Assembly (NCBI RefSeq): GCF_040267705.1
Contig: NZ_CP158374.1
Location: 1,240,001 to 1,304,000 of the forward strand
Origin: Agromyces sp. G08B096
Lineage (GTDB): Bacteria > Actinomycetota > Actinomycetes > Actinomycetales > Microbacteriaceae
Direction: 5' to 3'
DNA length: 64,000 nucleotides
The notes under the pieces are model-generated. The model saw only the letters and a list, made by a program, of their open reading frames with translations, ran no database searches and was not told the origin of the DNA. Made by a program: the position numbers and the translations under genes. Shown piece after piece: positions 8,135 to 17,002 of this stretch (within the stretch, counting starts at the first letter, position 1; each line of letters starts with the position of its first letter).

Positions 8135-9718
8135 GTGACTTCCCCCGCGCCCGTCGTGGAGCCCCCACCCGTCCTCACACCCACGCCTCCACCGAGAATC
8201 CACATGGCCAGAACCCTCACCACCGGCGCGCCGTGGCGCGTCATCACCGTCTTCGCGGTGCCCCTGCTCATCGGCAACGTCGTGCAGCAGCTGTACCAGA
8301 TCGCCGACGCGATCGTCGTCGGTCGGCATCTCGGGGTCGACTCCCTCGCCGCCGTCGGGGCGACGGGCAGCCTGCTCTTCCTGCTGCTCGGGTTCGCCTG
8401 GGGGGTGACGTCGGGCTTCGCGATCCCGACGGCCCAGGCGTTCGGCGCCCGCGACCACGCCGCCGTGCGGCGCTCGGTGGCCATCGGCACGCTGCTCACG
8501 GGCGCCATGAGCGTCGTGCTCACGATCGGCGCGCCGCTGCTCGCCGGACCCGCGCTGCAGCTCATGCAGACGCCGGAGGAGCTGCTCCCCGAAGCGACGG
8601 TGTTCACCCAGGTGAGCTTCCTCGGCTCTGCCGCTGTCATGTTCTTCAACTACCTGTCGGCGATCATCCGCGCCGTCGGCGACTCGCGCACCCCGCTCGT
8701 CTTCCTCACGCTCGCGTGCGCGCTCAACGTCGCGCTGGTCCTCGTGATGGTCGGCGTGCTGGAGTGGGGCGTCGCGGGCGCTGCGCTCGCGACGGGCGTA
8801 GCCCAGGCGGTCTCCGTCCTGCTCTGTCTCGAGTACGTGCGCCGACGCCTGCCGATGCTGCATCTGCGGCGCGAGGACTGGCGATTCTCCCGGGCCGAGT
8901 TCTCCGAGCACCTCCGCGTCGGCCTCCCTATGGGGTTCCAGGCCTCGATCATCGCGATCGGCACGCTCACGGTGCAGGTCGCGCTGAACGAGCTCGGCGC
9001 CGGCGCGGTCGCCGCCTATACGACGGCCTCGCGGGTCGACTCGCTGGCGGTGGCGTTGCTGCAGTCCATCGGCCTCGCCGTGTCCATGTTCGCGGCGCAG
9101 AACCTCGGCGGCCGCCGGCCGGATCGCATCCGTCGCGGCGTCGTGCAGGCCGTCTGGATCTCGATCGGCGTGAGCGTCGTGCTCGGCGCCGTCCTGATCG
9201 CCTTCGGCGCCGACCTCGTGCGACTCTTCGTCGACGAGGGCTCCGACGCCGTCGTCGCGGACGCGGCGACGATGCTCGCGGTGAACGGATTCCTGTACGC
9301 CTCGCTCGGTGTGCTCTTCGTGCTCCGCGGGGCCCTGCAGGGGCTGGGGCACACCCTCGTGCCGACGCTCACGGGCGTCGTCGAGCTCGTGATGCGCGTG
9401 CTGGCCGCCATCGTGCTCGGCGCGGCGTTCGGCTTCGTCGGCGTGGTGTGGAGCAACCCGCTCGCCTGGCTCGGCGCGGTCGCGCTGCTCCTGCCGGCGT
9501 ACCTCCGCGAGCACCGCAAGCTCGGGCGCATGCGCGTGGAGCCGCGGACCGCGACCCCGACGACGCCGATCGCGGTCGTCGGCCCCGTCGACGGCTCGAT
9601 GACGGTCGACGCCGTCGTCACGGGGGCCATCCCGGTGCAGGCACCGGTCGACGCGGTTCGGTCGCCGTTCCGGCGCCGTGCGGCCCGGGCGGCCCGCCAG
9701 CGGTCGAAGAGCCGCTGA
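8135..9718 (+). CDS. MATE family efflux transporter
   Basis: 527 residues from GTG 8135; an in-frame ATG at 8204 would remove a Pro-rich 23-residue leader and is an alternative. Twelve membrane helices in two six-helix bundles. The first repeat contains PLLIGNVVQQLYQIADAIVVGRHLG, the classic MATE opening, and the second repeat PMGFQASIIAIGTLTVQ. Family members export cationic drugs or metabolites in exchange for Na+ or H+. A TACAGT -10 lies 8 bp before the GTG, so the message has little or no leader. The last ~45 residues are a basic cytoplasmic tail. Confidence 0.88.
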   Translation: MTSPAPVVEPPPVLTPTPPPRIHMARTLTTGAPWRVITVFAVPLLIGNVVQQLYQIADAIVVGRHLGVDSLAAVGATGSLLFLLLGFAWGVTSGFAIPTAQAFGARDHAAVRRSVAIGTLLTGAMSVVLTIGAPLLAGPALQLMQTPEELLPEATVFTQVSFLGSAAVMFFNYLSAIIRAVGDSRTPLVFLTLACALNVALVLVMVGVLEWGVAGAALATGVAQAVSVLLCLEYVRRRLPMLHLRREDWRFSRAEFSEHLRVGLPMGFQASIIAIGTLTVQVALNELGAGAVAAYTTASRVDSLAVALLQSIGLAVSMFAAQNLGGRRPDRIRRGVVQAVWISIGVSVVLGAVLIAFGADLVRLFVDEGSDAVVADAATMLAVNGFLYASLGVLFVLRGALQGLGHTLVPTLTGVVELVMRVLAAIVLGAAFGFVGVVWSNPLAWLGAVALLLPAYLREHRKLGRMRVEPRTATPTTPIAVVGPVDGSMTVDAVVTGAIPVQAPVDAVRSPFRRRAARAARQRSKSR

Positions 9719-9723
9719 GGCCC

Positions 9724-9754
9724 GACCCCGGTCAGGCCAGACCCCGGTCAGGCC
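9724..9754. repeat. Direct repeat GACCCCGGTCAGGCC x2 at the end of the SSADH gene
   Basis: Two identical 15-mers (9724-9738 and 9740-9754) separated by one A; the second copy contains the SSADH stop codon (TCA on this strand at 9748-9750) and the first holds a copy of it. Confidence 0.95.
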
Positions 9755-11298
9755 CGGCGGATCGCCTTCAGCACCCGGGCGAGCAGCAAGAACGGTCCGG
9801 CGAGCACGCGGAACTCGCCTCCCGTCCGGGGCAGCTGAAGCAGCCCCGTCGCCCGCGACACCGTGACGGGCTCGACGAACCGCAGCAGCCCTTCGCGGCC
9901 GTTGCGCCGGCCGACCCCCGACGCCTTGACGCCGCCCATCGGCGCGGCCACCGAGGAGAACGAGCCCCGGTAGCCCTCGCCGAGGTTCACGCTGCCGGCG
10001 GCGAGCGAGTCGGCGATCCGCCGCCCGCGCGACGTCGAACGCGTGAGCACCGACGCGTTCAGCCCGTACTCGCTCGCGTTCGCCGCGAGCACGGCCTCCT
10101 CGTCGCTGTCGACCACGTACAGCGAGGCGATCGCGCCGAACGTCTCCTCGCCGTACACGCGCATCTCGGGGGTGACCCCGGTGAGCACCGTGGGGGAGAA
10201 GCACCACGGCCCGACATCCGTGCGCGGTTCGCCGCCGACCAGCACGGTCGCGCCCTTCGCGACGGCGTCGTCGAGGTGGGAGCGCACCCGCTCGAGCTGC
10301 GCCGAACTCGCGAGCGAGCCGAAGTCCGACTCGAAGTCGAGCGAGGTGCCGATGCGGGCGTCGCGCAGCCGCGCCACGAGCGCGCGCTGGAACGGGCCCG
10401 CGATGCGCCGGTGGACGTAGATGCGCTCGATCGAGACGCAGAGCTGACCCATCGCGGCGAAGCACGCGTACGCGGCGTCCGCGGCGGCCTGTTCGGGGTC
10501 GACGTCGTCGAGCACGATCATCGCGTTCTTGCCGCCGAGTTCGAGCGAGGCGCCCACGAGACGGCGGCCGGCCTTCTCGGCGATGCGCCGCCCGGTCGCG
10601 GTGGAGCCGGTGAAGCAGATGTAGTCGACCTCGTCGGTGAGCGCTTCGCCGGCCTCGGCCGCCTCGCCGGCGACGACGGCCCAGAGCGCCTCGGGCACGC
10701 CCGCCTCGATGAACGCGCGCCGCAGCGCGAGGATCGACAGCGCGCCCTGGTCGTCGGCCTTCTGCACCACGGCGCATCCGGCCGCGAGCGCAGGCACGAC
10801 GTCCATCGCGGCGAGGCTCAGCGCGTAGTTCCACGGCGTGATGACGCCGACGACGCCCTTCGGCGCGTAGCGCACGCGGGTCGAGACGACGAGCGGGATG
10901 CCCCCGCGTGCGCGCCGGCCACGCAGCGTCGCCGCGGCGGTGAGCGCGTTGTAGCGAGTCACGGATGCCGCTTCGAAGACCTCCTCGAGCGCCTGGCCGC
11001 GGGTCTTGCCGCTCTCGGTCTGGATGAGGTCGAGCAGCAGGTCGCTGCGCTGCAGGATCAGGTCGTGGGCGCGCAGCAGCACCCGGCGCCGGTGGGCGAA
11101 GCCGGCGCGTGCCCAGGCGAGCTGGGCGAGCCTCGCCCGCGAGACGGCGTCGCGCACGTCGTCTCCGCTCGAGCGCGGCAGGTCGTGATGCGGCTCACCC
11201 GTCGCGGGGACGGGCACGGAGATGGTGTCGGAGCCTGACGCGACCACATCGTCGGCGAGGCTCGCGAACAGGGCGGGGGAGGCCGTCTGGGCGCGCAT
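9748..11298 (-). CDS. gabD2: Succinate-semialdehyde dehydrogenase (aldehyde dehydrogenase superfamily)
   Basis: 516 residues from ATG 11298; this start is preferred over GTG 11304 because a TAGACT -10 lies exactly six bases upstream. Oxidises succinate semialdehyde to succinate with NAD(P)+, feeding the TCA cycle. The cofactor-site Asn is in ITPWNYAL, the general-base Glu in LELGGKN, and the nucleophilic Cys in GQLCVSIERI. The context VSIERIYV is typical of the actinobacterial GabD2 subgroup. Monocistronic, divergent from the GPH transporter. The symbol is by similarity only and specificity is not proven. Confidence 0.85.
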   Translation of the reverse strand: MRAQTASPALFASLADDVVASGSDTISVPVPATGEPHHDLPRSSGDDVRDAVSRARLAQLAWARAGFAHRRRVLLRAHDLILQRSDLLLDLIQTESGKTRGQALEEVFEAASVTRYNALTAAATLRGRRARGGIPLVVSTRVRYAPKGVVGVITPWNYALSLAAMDVVPALAAGCAVVQKADDQGALSILALRRAFIEAGVPEALWAVVAGEAAEAGEALTDEVDYICFTGSTATGRRIAEKAGRRLVGASLELGGKNAMIVLDDVDPEQAAADAAYACFAAMGQLCVSIERIYVHRRIAGPFQRALVARLRDARIGTSLDFESDFGSLASSAQLERVRSHLDDAVAKGATVLVGGEPRTDVGPWCFSPTVLTGVTPEMRVYGEETFGAIASLYVVDSDEEAVLAANASEYGLNASVLTRSTSRGRRIADSLAAGSVNLGEGYRGSFSSVAAPMGGVKASGVGRRNGREGLLRFVEPVTVSRATGLLQLPRTGGEFRVLAGPFLLLARVLKAIRRA

Positions 11299-11304
11299 GC
11301 GCAC

Positions 11305-11310
11305 AGTCTA
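11305..11310 (-). promoter_or_regulatory. -10 element of leaderless SSADH promoter
   Basis: TAGACT on the minus strand, six bases, then ATG 11298. This spacing decides the start codon. Confidence 0.6.
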
Positions 11311-11365
11311 GGTCACCTGACCCACTTCGGCTCGGGGCATCCGCGCAGCCCTCGCTCGCGACCAC

Positions 11366-11371
11366 TACACT
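11366..11371 (+). promoter_or_regulatory. -10 element of leaderless GPH transporter promoter
   Basis: TACACT, six bases (GCCCCC), then ATG 11378; no ribosome site. Confidence 0.65.
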
Positions 11372-11377
11372 GCCCCC

Positions 11378-12799
11378 ATGACCGCACCGGAGCGTCCCCT
11401 CCCGCGCGGCGTCGTGGCGAGGTACGCGATCGGATCGATCGGCACCGGCGGGTTCGCGACGCTGCCCGGGCTCGTGCTCGTGTACTACCTGACCGACACG
11501 CTGGGCGTCGCCGCGCTCGCCGCGGGTCTGGTCGTGACGGCCGCGAAGGTGTGGGACGTGGTGATCGACCCGTTCATCGGCGAACGGAGCGATCGCGCGC
11601 TGGCCCGCACGGGCACCCGGCGCACGTGGATGCTCGCGGGTGCCGCACTGCTGCCCGTGGGCTTCGCGCTCACGTTCGCCGTTCCCGCCGGCATCGGCCC
11701 CGTCGGGTCGGCGATCTGGGTGTGCCTGGCGTTCCTCGCGACCGCCACGGCGTTCAGCGTCTTCCAGGTGCCCTACCTCGCGCTGCCGGCCGAGCTCACG
11801 GCGGGGTACGACGACCGCACGCGGCTGCTGACCTGGCGGGTCGTGGTGCTCACGGTCGCGATCCTCGCGTTCGGGGCGGGAGGTCCGGAGGTCCGTGCCG
11901 CGTTCGACGACGAGCACGTCGGCTACCTGGTGATGGCGATCGTCGCCGGCCTCGCGATCGGCGCCGGCATGCTGGTCGCGTCGACGACGGCGGTGCGCCG
12001 CGCGCCCCGACCCTCCGCGGCGGCCGGGGCGCCCGGCGGGGGCCTCCGTGACGGATACCGTGAGGGGCTCGACGCGCTCCGGCGCAGCGCCCCGTTCCGA
12101 GCGCTCCTCGCGACGTTCGTGCTGCAGGGACTCGCGACGGGGCTCATGCTCGCCGGCGCCCAGTTCGTGGCGACCTGGGTGCTGCGTTCGGAATCCGCCG
12201 TGACGCTGCTCTTCGTCGCGCTCATCGCGCCGGCGGTGCTCTGCGCGCCCCTCTGGGCCGCGCTCGCGCGGCGCGTCGGGAAGGAGAGCGGGTTCGCCAT
12301 CGCGAGTTCCGTCTTCGCGGTCGCCGCCCTCTCCCTGGTCGGCATGCTGTGGACGCCGGGCGCGTGGGTGTACGTGCCGGTCGGCGTCGCGGGTGCCGCG
12401 TACGCGGGCATGCAGTCGCTGCCCATGGCCATGCTCCCCGATGTGATCTCGCACGACGCCGCACGGCACGGCGCCGACCGGGCCGGCAGCTTCAGCGGCG
12501 TCTGGACCGCGGGCGAGACGGCCGGCATGGCGCTCGGCGCGACGCTGCTGTCCATCGTGCTCGCCGTCACGGGCTACCTCGAGTCCACGGGGGCCGAGGT
12601 CGTCGAACAGGGCGCCGGCGCCGTCGCCGGCATCGTGATGAGCTTCAGCGTGCTGCCGGCCGCGCTCGTCGCCCTGAGCCTCATCGCGCTCCGCGGGTAC
12701 CACCTCCGGCGCGACGACGTCGACGGCACCACCACCCCGGCGGAGCTCGCCGCCGATGCCGCGCCGGCGACGGGCGCACCCCAGGAAGGAAGCCGATGA
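11378..12799 (+). CDS. GPH-family MFS transporter (glycoside-pentoside-hexuronide:cation symporter type)
   Basis: 473 residues, twelve predicted membrane helices. The N-terminus YAIGSIGTGGFATLPGLVLVYYLTDTLG and AAKVWDVVIDPFIGERSDR match the MelB/GPH signature (YxxGxxxxxx...YYxTDxxG and WDxxxDPxxGxxSDR), where the Asp residues bind cation and sugar. QVPYLALPAELT is the third family motif. Cytoplasmic membrane, cation-coupled uptake; substrate unknown. The stop overlaps the next start in ATGA, so it is translationally coupled to a PLP decarboxylase, which suggests that the imported or exported molecule is linked to that enzyme. Confidence 0.83.
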   Translation: MTAPERPLPRGVVARYAIGSIGTGGFATLPGLVLVYYLTDTLGVAALAAGLVVTAAKVWDVVIDPFIGERSDRALARTGTRRTWMLAGAALLPVGFALTFAVPAGIGPVGSAIWVCLAFLATATAFSVFQVPYLALPAELTAGYDDRTRLLTWRVVVLTVAILAFGAGGPEVRAAFDDEHVGYLVMAIVAGLAIGAGMLVASTTAVRRAPRPSAAAGAPGGGLRDGYREGLDALRRSAPFRALLATFVLQGLATGLMLAGAQFVATWVLRSESAVTLLFVALIAPAVLCAPLWAALARRVGKESGFAIASSVFAVAALSLVGMLWTPGAWVYVPVGVAGAAYAGMQSLPMAMLPDVISHDAARHGADRAGSFSGVWTAGETAGMALGATLLSIVLAVTGYLESTGAEVVEQGAGAVAGIVMSFSVLPAALVALSLIALRGYHLRRDDVDGTTTPAELAADAAPATGAPQEGSR

Positions 12800-14316
12800 C
12801 CGAGCTGCGCCGCGACCCCGCCGCCATCCTGGAGGAACTCCGCGCCCTCCGCGACGCCGATGCGCCGACGCACGGCGGCCACATCCTCTCCTACGTGTAC
12901 GACTCCGGCGTCGCAGAACTCGACGCGCTCGCGGCCGACGCCGCCCGGCTGGTGCAGCCGGTCAACGGGCTCGACCCGACGACCTTCACCTCGGTGGCCG
13001 CCCTCGAGTCCGCGGTCGTCGGGTTCGCCCGCGACGCGTTCAACGGCGATGACGAGGTCGTCGGTTCGGTGACGTCCGGCGGGACCGAGAGCTGCCTGCT
13101 CGCGGTGAAGTCGGCGCGCGACGCGTGGCGGGCGGCACGGGCCGGCACTCCCCGGACCCCGCGGCTCGTCGCCCCGGTCACGGTGCACGCGGCCTTCCAG
13201 AAGGCGGCCGCCTACTTCGGTCTCGCGCTCGATCTCGTGCCGGTCGACCCCGCGACGGGCAGCGCGCCGGTCGCGGCGATCGAGGAGCGGCTGGGCGACG
13301 ACGTCGCGCTCGTCGTCGTGAGCGCCCCGTCGTATCCCTTCGCGACGATGGATCCGGTCGCCGACGTCGCGGCCGTCACCTTCCCGAGGGGCATCTGGCT
13401 CCACGTCGACGCGTGCATCGGCGGCTTCGCGCTCGCCTTCGGCCCGGAGCATCCCGGTGCGGCGCCCTGGGATTTCCGCGTCCCCGGCGTGACGACGCTG
13501 TCGGCCGACCTGCACAAGTACGGGTACGCCCCGAAGGGCGTCTCGGTGCTGCTGACGCGCGGACGCGACCGCCAGCGACGGCAGTACTTCGCGACGACGA
13601 GGTGGCCGGGCTACCCGGTGGTGAACCCCACGATGACCGGCTCGAAGCCGGCCGGCCCGCTCGCCGCCGCCTGGGCGATCATCCAGGCGCTCGGCGCCGA
13701 CGGGTTCGCCGAGCTCGCGGCGCGCGCCGCGCTCGCCGCCGACGCGCTCCGTGAGACCGTCGAGGGCATCGAGGGGCTCCGCGTCGTCGGAGAGCCGGCC
13801 GGCCCGCTCCTCGCCGTCGCCACGGACGAGACGCTCGCCCCCGACCGCCGCGTCGACCCGCACCACTGGGCGGACGCCGCCCGCGCACTCGGCTGGCACC
13901 TGCAGCTGCAGCCGGGCCTGACCCAGGACGGAGCCGACCCGCTCCCGCGCACGACCCACCTCACGATCACGCCCGTCACCGCCGACGTGCTGGGCGAGCT
14001 TCGTCCCGCCCTGCGGGCCGCGGCCGACGAGGTGCGCGGGGTGCCCGCCGCGGACGGCCGGATGCTCCTCGCCGAACTCGCCGGCGGGCCGGAGGGCGCC
14101 GCGGCGCTCGCAACATCGGCGTCCGGGCTCGACAGCGACGGAGCGGCCCTGCTGCTCGCCTCGTTCGGTCTGCTCGGCGGGGCATCCGCGTTGCCCGATC
14201 GGATGGCGCCCGTGCTCGCACTGGTCGAGGCGCTGCCGCCCGAGCTGTCTGAGCGGCTGCTCGTCGAACTCCTCGCCCGGGTGGTCGAGCCGCCTGCGCG
14301 CGGCGGGAGCCGCTGA
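12796..14316 (+). CDS. PLP-dependent group II decarboxylase/lyase (sphingosine-1-phosphate lyase- or glutamate decarboxylase-like)
   Basis: 506 residues, ATG 12796 overlapping the transporter stop. Fold-type I PLP enzyme: phosphate loop SGGTES (94-99), His131 for ring stacking (VHAAFQKA), Asp205 in LHVDACIGG pairing with the pyridine N, and Schiff-base Lys241 in ADLHKYGYAPKG. The DLHKYGYAPKG context and overall length resemble sphingosine-1-phosphate lyase and related group II decarboxylases rather than biosynthetic DOPA/GAD enzymes. The C-terminal ~90 residues are an Ala/Leu-rich helical extension. It may split or decarboxylate the substrate of the coupled GPH transporter; the exact reaction is undetermined. 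Confidence 0.8.
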   Translation: MTELRRDPAAILEELRALRDADAPTHGGHILSYVYDSGVAELDALAADAARLVQPVNGLDPTTFTSVAALESAVVGFARDAFNGDDEVVGSVTSGGTESCLLAVKSARDAWRAARAGTPRTPRLVAPVTVHAAFQKAAAYFGLALDLVPVDPATGSAPVAAIEERLGDDVALVVVSAPSYPFATMDPVADVAAVTFPRGIWLHVDACIGGFALAFGPEHPGAAPWDFRVPGVTTLSADLHKYGYAPKGVSVLLTRGRDRQRRQYFATTRWPGYPVVNPTMTGSKPAGPLAAAWAIIQALGADGFAELAARAALAADALRETVEGIEGLRVVGEPAGPLLAVATDETLAPDRRVDPHHWADAARALGWHLQLQPGLTQDGADPLPRTTHLTITPVTADVLGELRPALRAAADEVRGVPAADGRMLLAELAGGPEGAAALATSASGLDSDGAALLLASFGLLGGASALPDRMAPVLALVEALPPELSERLLVELLARVVEPPARGGSR

Positions 14317-14349
14317 GTCCGGGGTCGGAGGTTCGCTGAGGCCAGGGTC
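14311..14349. repeat. Imperfect 16-bp duplication spanning the decarboxylase stop codon
   Basis: CGCTGAGTCCGGGGTC at 14311-14326 (containing the TGA) recurs as CGCTGAGGCCAGGGTC at 14334-14349, two mismatches. Confidence 0.75.
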
Positions 14350-14371
14350 CCGGCCTCGGCAAGCTCCGGCC

Positions 14372-14395
14372 GCGTCGGCCCGCCGCGGCCGACGC
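14372..14395. terminator. Hairpin between convergent genes
   Basis: Perfect 9-bp stem (GCGTCGGCC, 14372-14380, with 14387-14395) and a 6-nt loop CGCCGC, between the convergent decarboxylase and lipoprotein genes. Confidence 0.6.
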
Positions 14396-14405
14396 AGCCG
14401 CCCGC

Positions 14406-15287
14406 TCAGCTCGACGGCAGGCCGCAGCGCTCGGTGAAGTAGTCGAAGAGGTCCTGCTTCAGCGCGGGCCCGGACCGGACTTCGTAGAGTCCGCTCCACC
14501 CGTCGCTTGTGGTCACCTCGATGGGGATGATGGTGCCGCGCTTGTCCTCCGCACCGGCGTGGGGATCGCAGCGAGCCGGACGCACCGGCAGCTCGATGGT
14601 CGACGCCGACCCGCCGCCCTCGATGGTCGCGGTCACCGGCCAGTCGAGCCCGCCCTCCGCCGAGAGCAGGGTCGTGCCGAGCACCTGGTGCACCTCGACG
14701 CTGCCCTCGGCGCCGGCGACGGGCGCGACGGCGAGGTCGAGCACCGCTCGCCGCTCGGTGCCGGACCCCGTCGACCGCAGCCGTTCCGGAGGGGTGATCG
14801 CCACGATCTCCTCGACGGCCGCGGCGAGGCAGCCGGTGTGCTGCACGCGGGCGATCGTGTCGTACGGATCCGTCGCCGGCACGCGGCCGGCGACCGACGC
14901 ATCACCGAGCTGGGCCTCGATGACGATCGACGGCGGGTCGGCCACCACCTCGTCGCAGGTCGGGCCGGGCAGGTCCATGCGGTAGGCGACCGAGCGGCCC
15001 GGCGGAACGCGTTTGGGCCCCTGGAGCTCGAGCTCGTCCTCCAGCCCGGCGGAGGCGACCGTCAACCGGTCGATCACGAGCGTCGTGTCCGCGCCGTTGT
15101 CGACCTGCACCACCAGCCGCCCGTCGACGACGTCCTGCCGGCTCTGCAGCACGCTCGCGGTGATCTCGCCGGGCACGGCTCCGTCTGGTTCGGCCGCGAC
15201 GGCGCAGCCCGCGGTCACCGAGACGGCCGCGACGACGACCGAGGCCGCGAGACACCTCGTGCGGGTGACGGCGCGGCGGCGGGGCAT
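14406..15287 (-). CDS. Putative secreted lipoprotein of unknown function
   Basis: 293 residues from ATG 15287, 4 nt after the mrp stop; this start gives a proper lipoprotein signal: basic n-region, hydrophobic LAASVVVAAVS, lipobox VTAGC at about residues 25-29. The mature part has no family I recognise. It contains several Cys residues (PTCDEV, HTGCLAAA, RPARCDPH, ERCGLP) that could form disulfides outside the membrane, and an Ig/beta-like middle region. It is the last gene of the MgtE-like/DUF1003/Mrp operon, so it may be envelope-associated with that module. Upstream ATG/GTG choices would sit inside mrp and bury the signal peptide. Confidence 0.75.
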   Translation of the reverse strand: MPRRRAVTRTRCLAASVVVAAVSVTAGCAVAAEPDGAVPGEITASVLQSRQDVVDGRLVVQVDNGADTTLVIDRLTVASAGLEDELELQGPKRVPPGRSVAYRMDLPGPTCDEVVADPPSIVIEAQLGDASVAGRVPATDPYDTIARVQHTGCLAAAVEEIVAITPPERLRSTGSGTERRAVLDLAVAPVAGAEGSVEVHQVLGTTLLSAEGGLDWPVTATIEGGGSASTIELPVRPARCDPHAGAEDKRGTIIPIEVTTSDGWSGLYEVRSGPALKQDLFDYFTERCGLPSS

Positions 15288-15291
15288 CCGG

Positions 15292-16491
15292 TCACCGAAC
15301 CGAGACGTCGAGTCGGCGGCCCTGCAGGGAGCGGGGACGGGCGGCGAGCGCGGCGGCGACCTGCTCGATCGCACGCGCCGCGGGGTCGTCGGGTGCGGTG
15401 GCGACGACCGGCGTGCCGGCGTCGCCGCCCTGCCGAAGCGCCACGCTGAGCGGCACGCTCGCGAGGAGGGGGACGGCCTCGGGCTGACCCTCGGAGAGCC
15501 GGCGGGCGACCTCGGCCCCGCCGCCGGCGCCGAAGAGGTCGATGAGCGCGCCGTCGGCGCTGGTGAACGCCGCCATGTTCTCCACCACGCCCACGACTCG
15601 CTGACCGGTCTGCCGTGCGACCACGCCCGAGCGCTCGGCGACGTCGGCGGCGGCCGGCTGCGGCGTCGTCACGACGACCACCTCGGCGTTCGGCAGCAGC
15701 TGCCCGAGCGAGATCGCGACGTCGCCCGTGCCGGGCGGCAGGTCGACCAGCAGCACGTCGAGGTCGCCGAAGTAGACGTCGGTGAGGAACTGCGACAGCG
15801 TGCGATGCAGCATCGGCCCGCGCCAGGCCACGGCGACGGATGACGCGCGCCCGCCGGGCTCGGCCGGTTCGACGAACATGCCGATCGAGATGACCTTCAC
15901 GCCGTGGGCGACGGGCGGCAGGATCATGTCGTCGACCCGGGTCGGCCGCGCGGCGTTGCCGTGCTCGTCGACGAGGCCGAGGAGCGCGGGGATCGAGAAG
16001 CCGTGGACATCGGCGTCGACGAGCCCGACCGCCAGGCCGCGCGCCGCCAGGGCGACCGCGAGGTTCGCCGTGAGCGTCGACTTGCCGACACCGCCCTTGC
16101 CGCTCGTGATGGCGATCACCCGGGTCAGCGTGCCGGGGCCGAACGGGTTGCCGCGCGCCGCGCGTCCGCCGCGGAGACGCTCGGTGAGCGCCGCCCGCTG
16201 CTCCGGCGTCATCACCGAGAGCACCACCTCGGCGTTGCCCCGGCCGACGACCGTCTCGGCCGCCTCCCGGGCGTCGCGCTCGATGCGATCGCTCGCGGGG
16301 CATCCGACGATCGTGAGGCGCACGTCCACCCTGACCCGGCCCGCGTCGTCGGCCGTGACACCGCCGACCATGTCGAGCTCGGTGATCGGTCGGCGGATCT
16401 CGGGGTCGACGACCGCGCCGAGGGCGGCGTGCACCCTCGCCTCGAGCGATGCGCGGTCGGGCGCCGGGTCAGGAAGCGGGGGCAGGGGCAC
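15292..16491 (-). CDS. mrp: Mrp/NBP35-family P-loop ATPase
   Basis: 399 residues. N-terminal MIP18/DUF59 domain (VHAALGAVVDPEIRRPITELDMV, about 20-95), then the deviant Walker A GKGGVGKST (131-139), switch region DADVHGFS and DLPPGTGDVAIS. Family members carry and deliver Fe-S clusters. Unusually, the segment after ENMAAF, where Mrp proteins normally have a CPxC cluster-binding pair, reads TSADGALIDLF with no Cys, so cluster carriage by the usual ligands is not possible. Its start overlaps the upstream DUF1003 gene by 23 nt, and the lipoprotein gene follows after 4 nt. The position matches M. tuberculosis Rv1229c. Confidence 0.9.
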   Translation of the reverse strand: MPLPPLPDPAPDRASLEARVHAALGAVVDPEIRRPITELDMVGGVTADDAGRVRVDVRLTIVGCPASDRIERDAREAAETVVGRGNAEVVLSVMTPEQRAALTERLRGGRAARGNPFGPGTLTRVIAITSGKGGVGKSTLTANLAVALAARGLAVGLVDADVHGFSIPALLGLVDEHGNAARPTRVDDMILPPVAHGVKVISIGMFVEPAEPGGRASSVAVAWRGPMLHRTLSQFLTDVYFGDLDVLLVDLPPGTGDVAISLGQLLPNAEVVVVTTPQPAAADVAERSGVVARQTGQRVVGVVENMAAFTSADGALIDLFGAGGGAEVARRLSEGQPEAVPLLASVPLSVALRQGGDAGTPVVATAPDDPAARAIEQVAAALAARPRSLQGRRLDVSVR

Positions 16492-17002
16492 GCTCGGCGT
16501 CCTCCTCCTCGTCGCGACGGTCGAGCTCCTCCAGCACCTGCCGGAGCTCGGCGCGGATGAACTCCTTCGACGCGAGATCCTTCACGGCGAGCCGGAGCGC
16601 CACGACCTCGCGGGCGAGGTACTCGGTGTCGGCGAGGTTCCGCTCGGCGCGCTGGCGGTCCTGCTCGATCTGCACGCGGTCGCGATCGTCCTGCCGGTTC
16701 TGCGCGAGCAGAATGAGGGGCGCCGCGTACGACGCCTGCAGCGACAGCACGAGCGTCAGGGCGATGAACCCGTAGTCGGCGCGGTCGAACTGCCACTCGG
16801 CGGGAGCGAGCGTGTTCCACAGCATCCACACGAGCACGAACAGCGACAGGCCGAGCAGGAACCAGGGGGTGCCCATGCCGCGCGCGACCCACTCGGTGAA
16901 CCGGCCGAACCGGTCGCGGTCGCCTGAGCCCCGGAAGGCGGGCGATCGCCGCATGCCCTTCGGGGTCTCGAATCGCCGGTCGTCGACGTCAGCGCGTGCC
17001 AT
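16469..17002 (-). CDS. DUF1003 membrane protein
   Basis: 177 residues. Contains the DUF1003 core: two membrane helices (MGTPWFLLGLSLFVLVWMLWNTL and DYGFIALTLVLSLQASYAAPLILLAQNRQ) followed by the signature NRQDDRDRVQIEQDRQRAERN and a long acidic coiled-coil tail. Function is unknown; homologues are found next to MgtE-like proteins throughout actinobacteria (Rv1231c/Rv1230c region). The start overlaps the upstream MgtE-like gene and the end overlaps mrp, so translation is coupled across the operon. Confidence 0.87.
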   Translation of the reverse strand: MARADVDDRRFETPKGMRRSPAFRGSGDRDRFGRFTEWVARGMGTPWFLLGLSLFVLVWMLWNTLAPAEWQFDRADYGFIALTLVLSLQASYAAPLILLAQNRQDDRDRVQIEQDRQRAERNLADTEYLAREVVALRLAVKDLASKEFIRAELRQVLEELDRRDEEEDAERAPAPAS

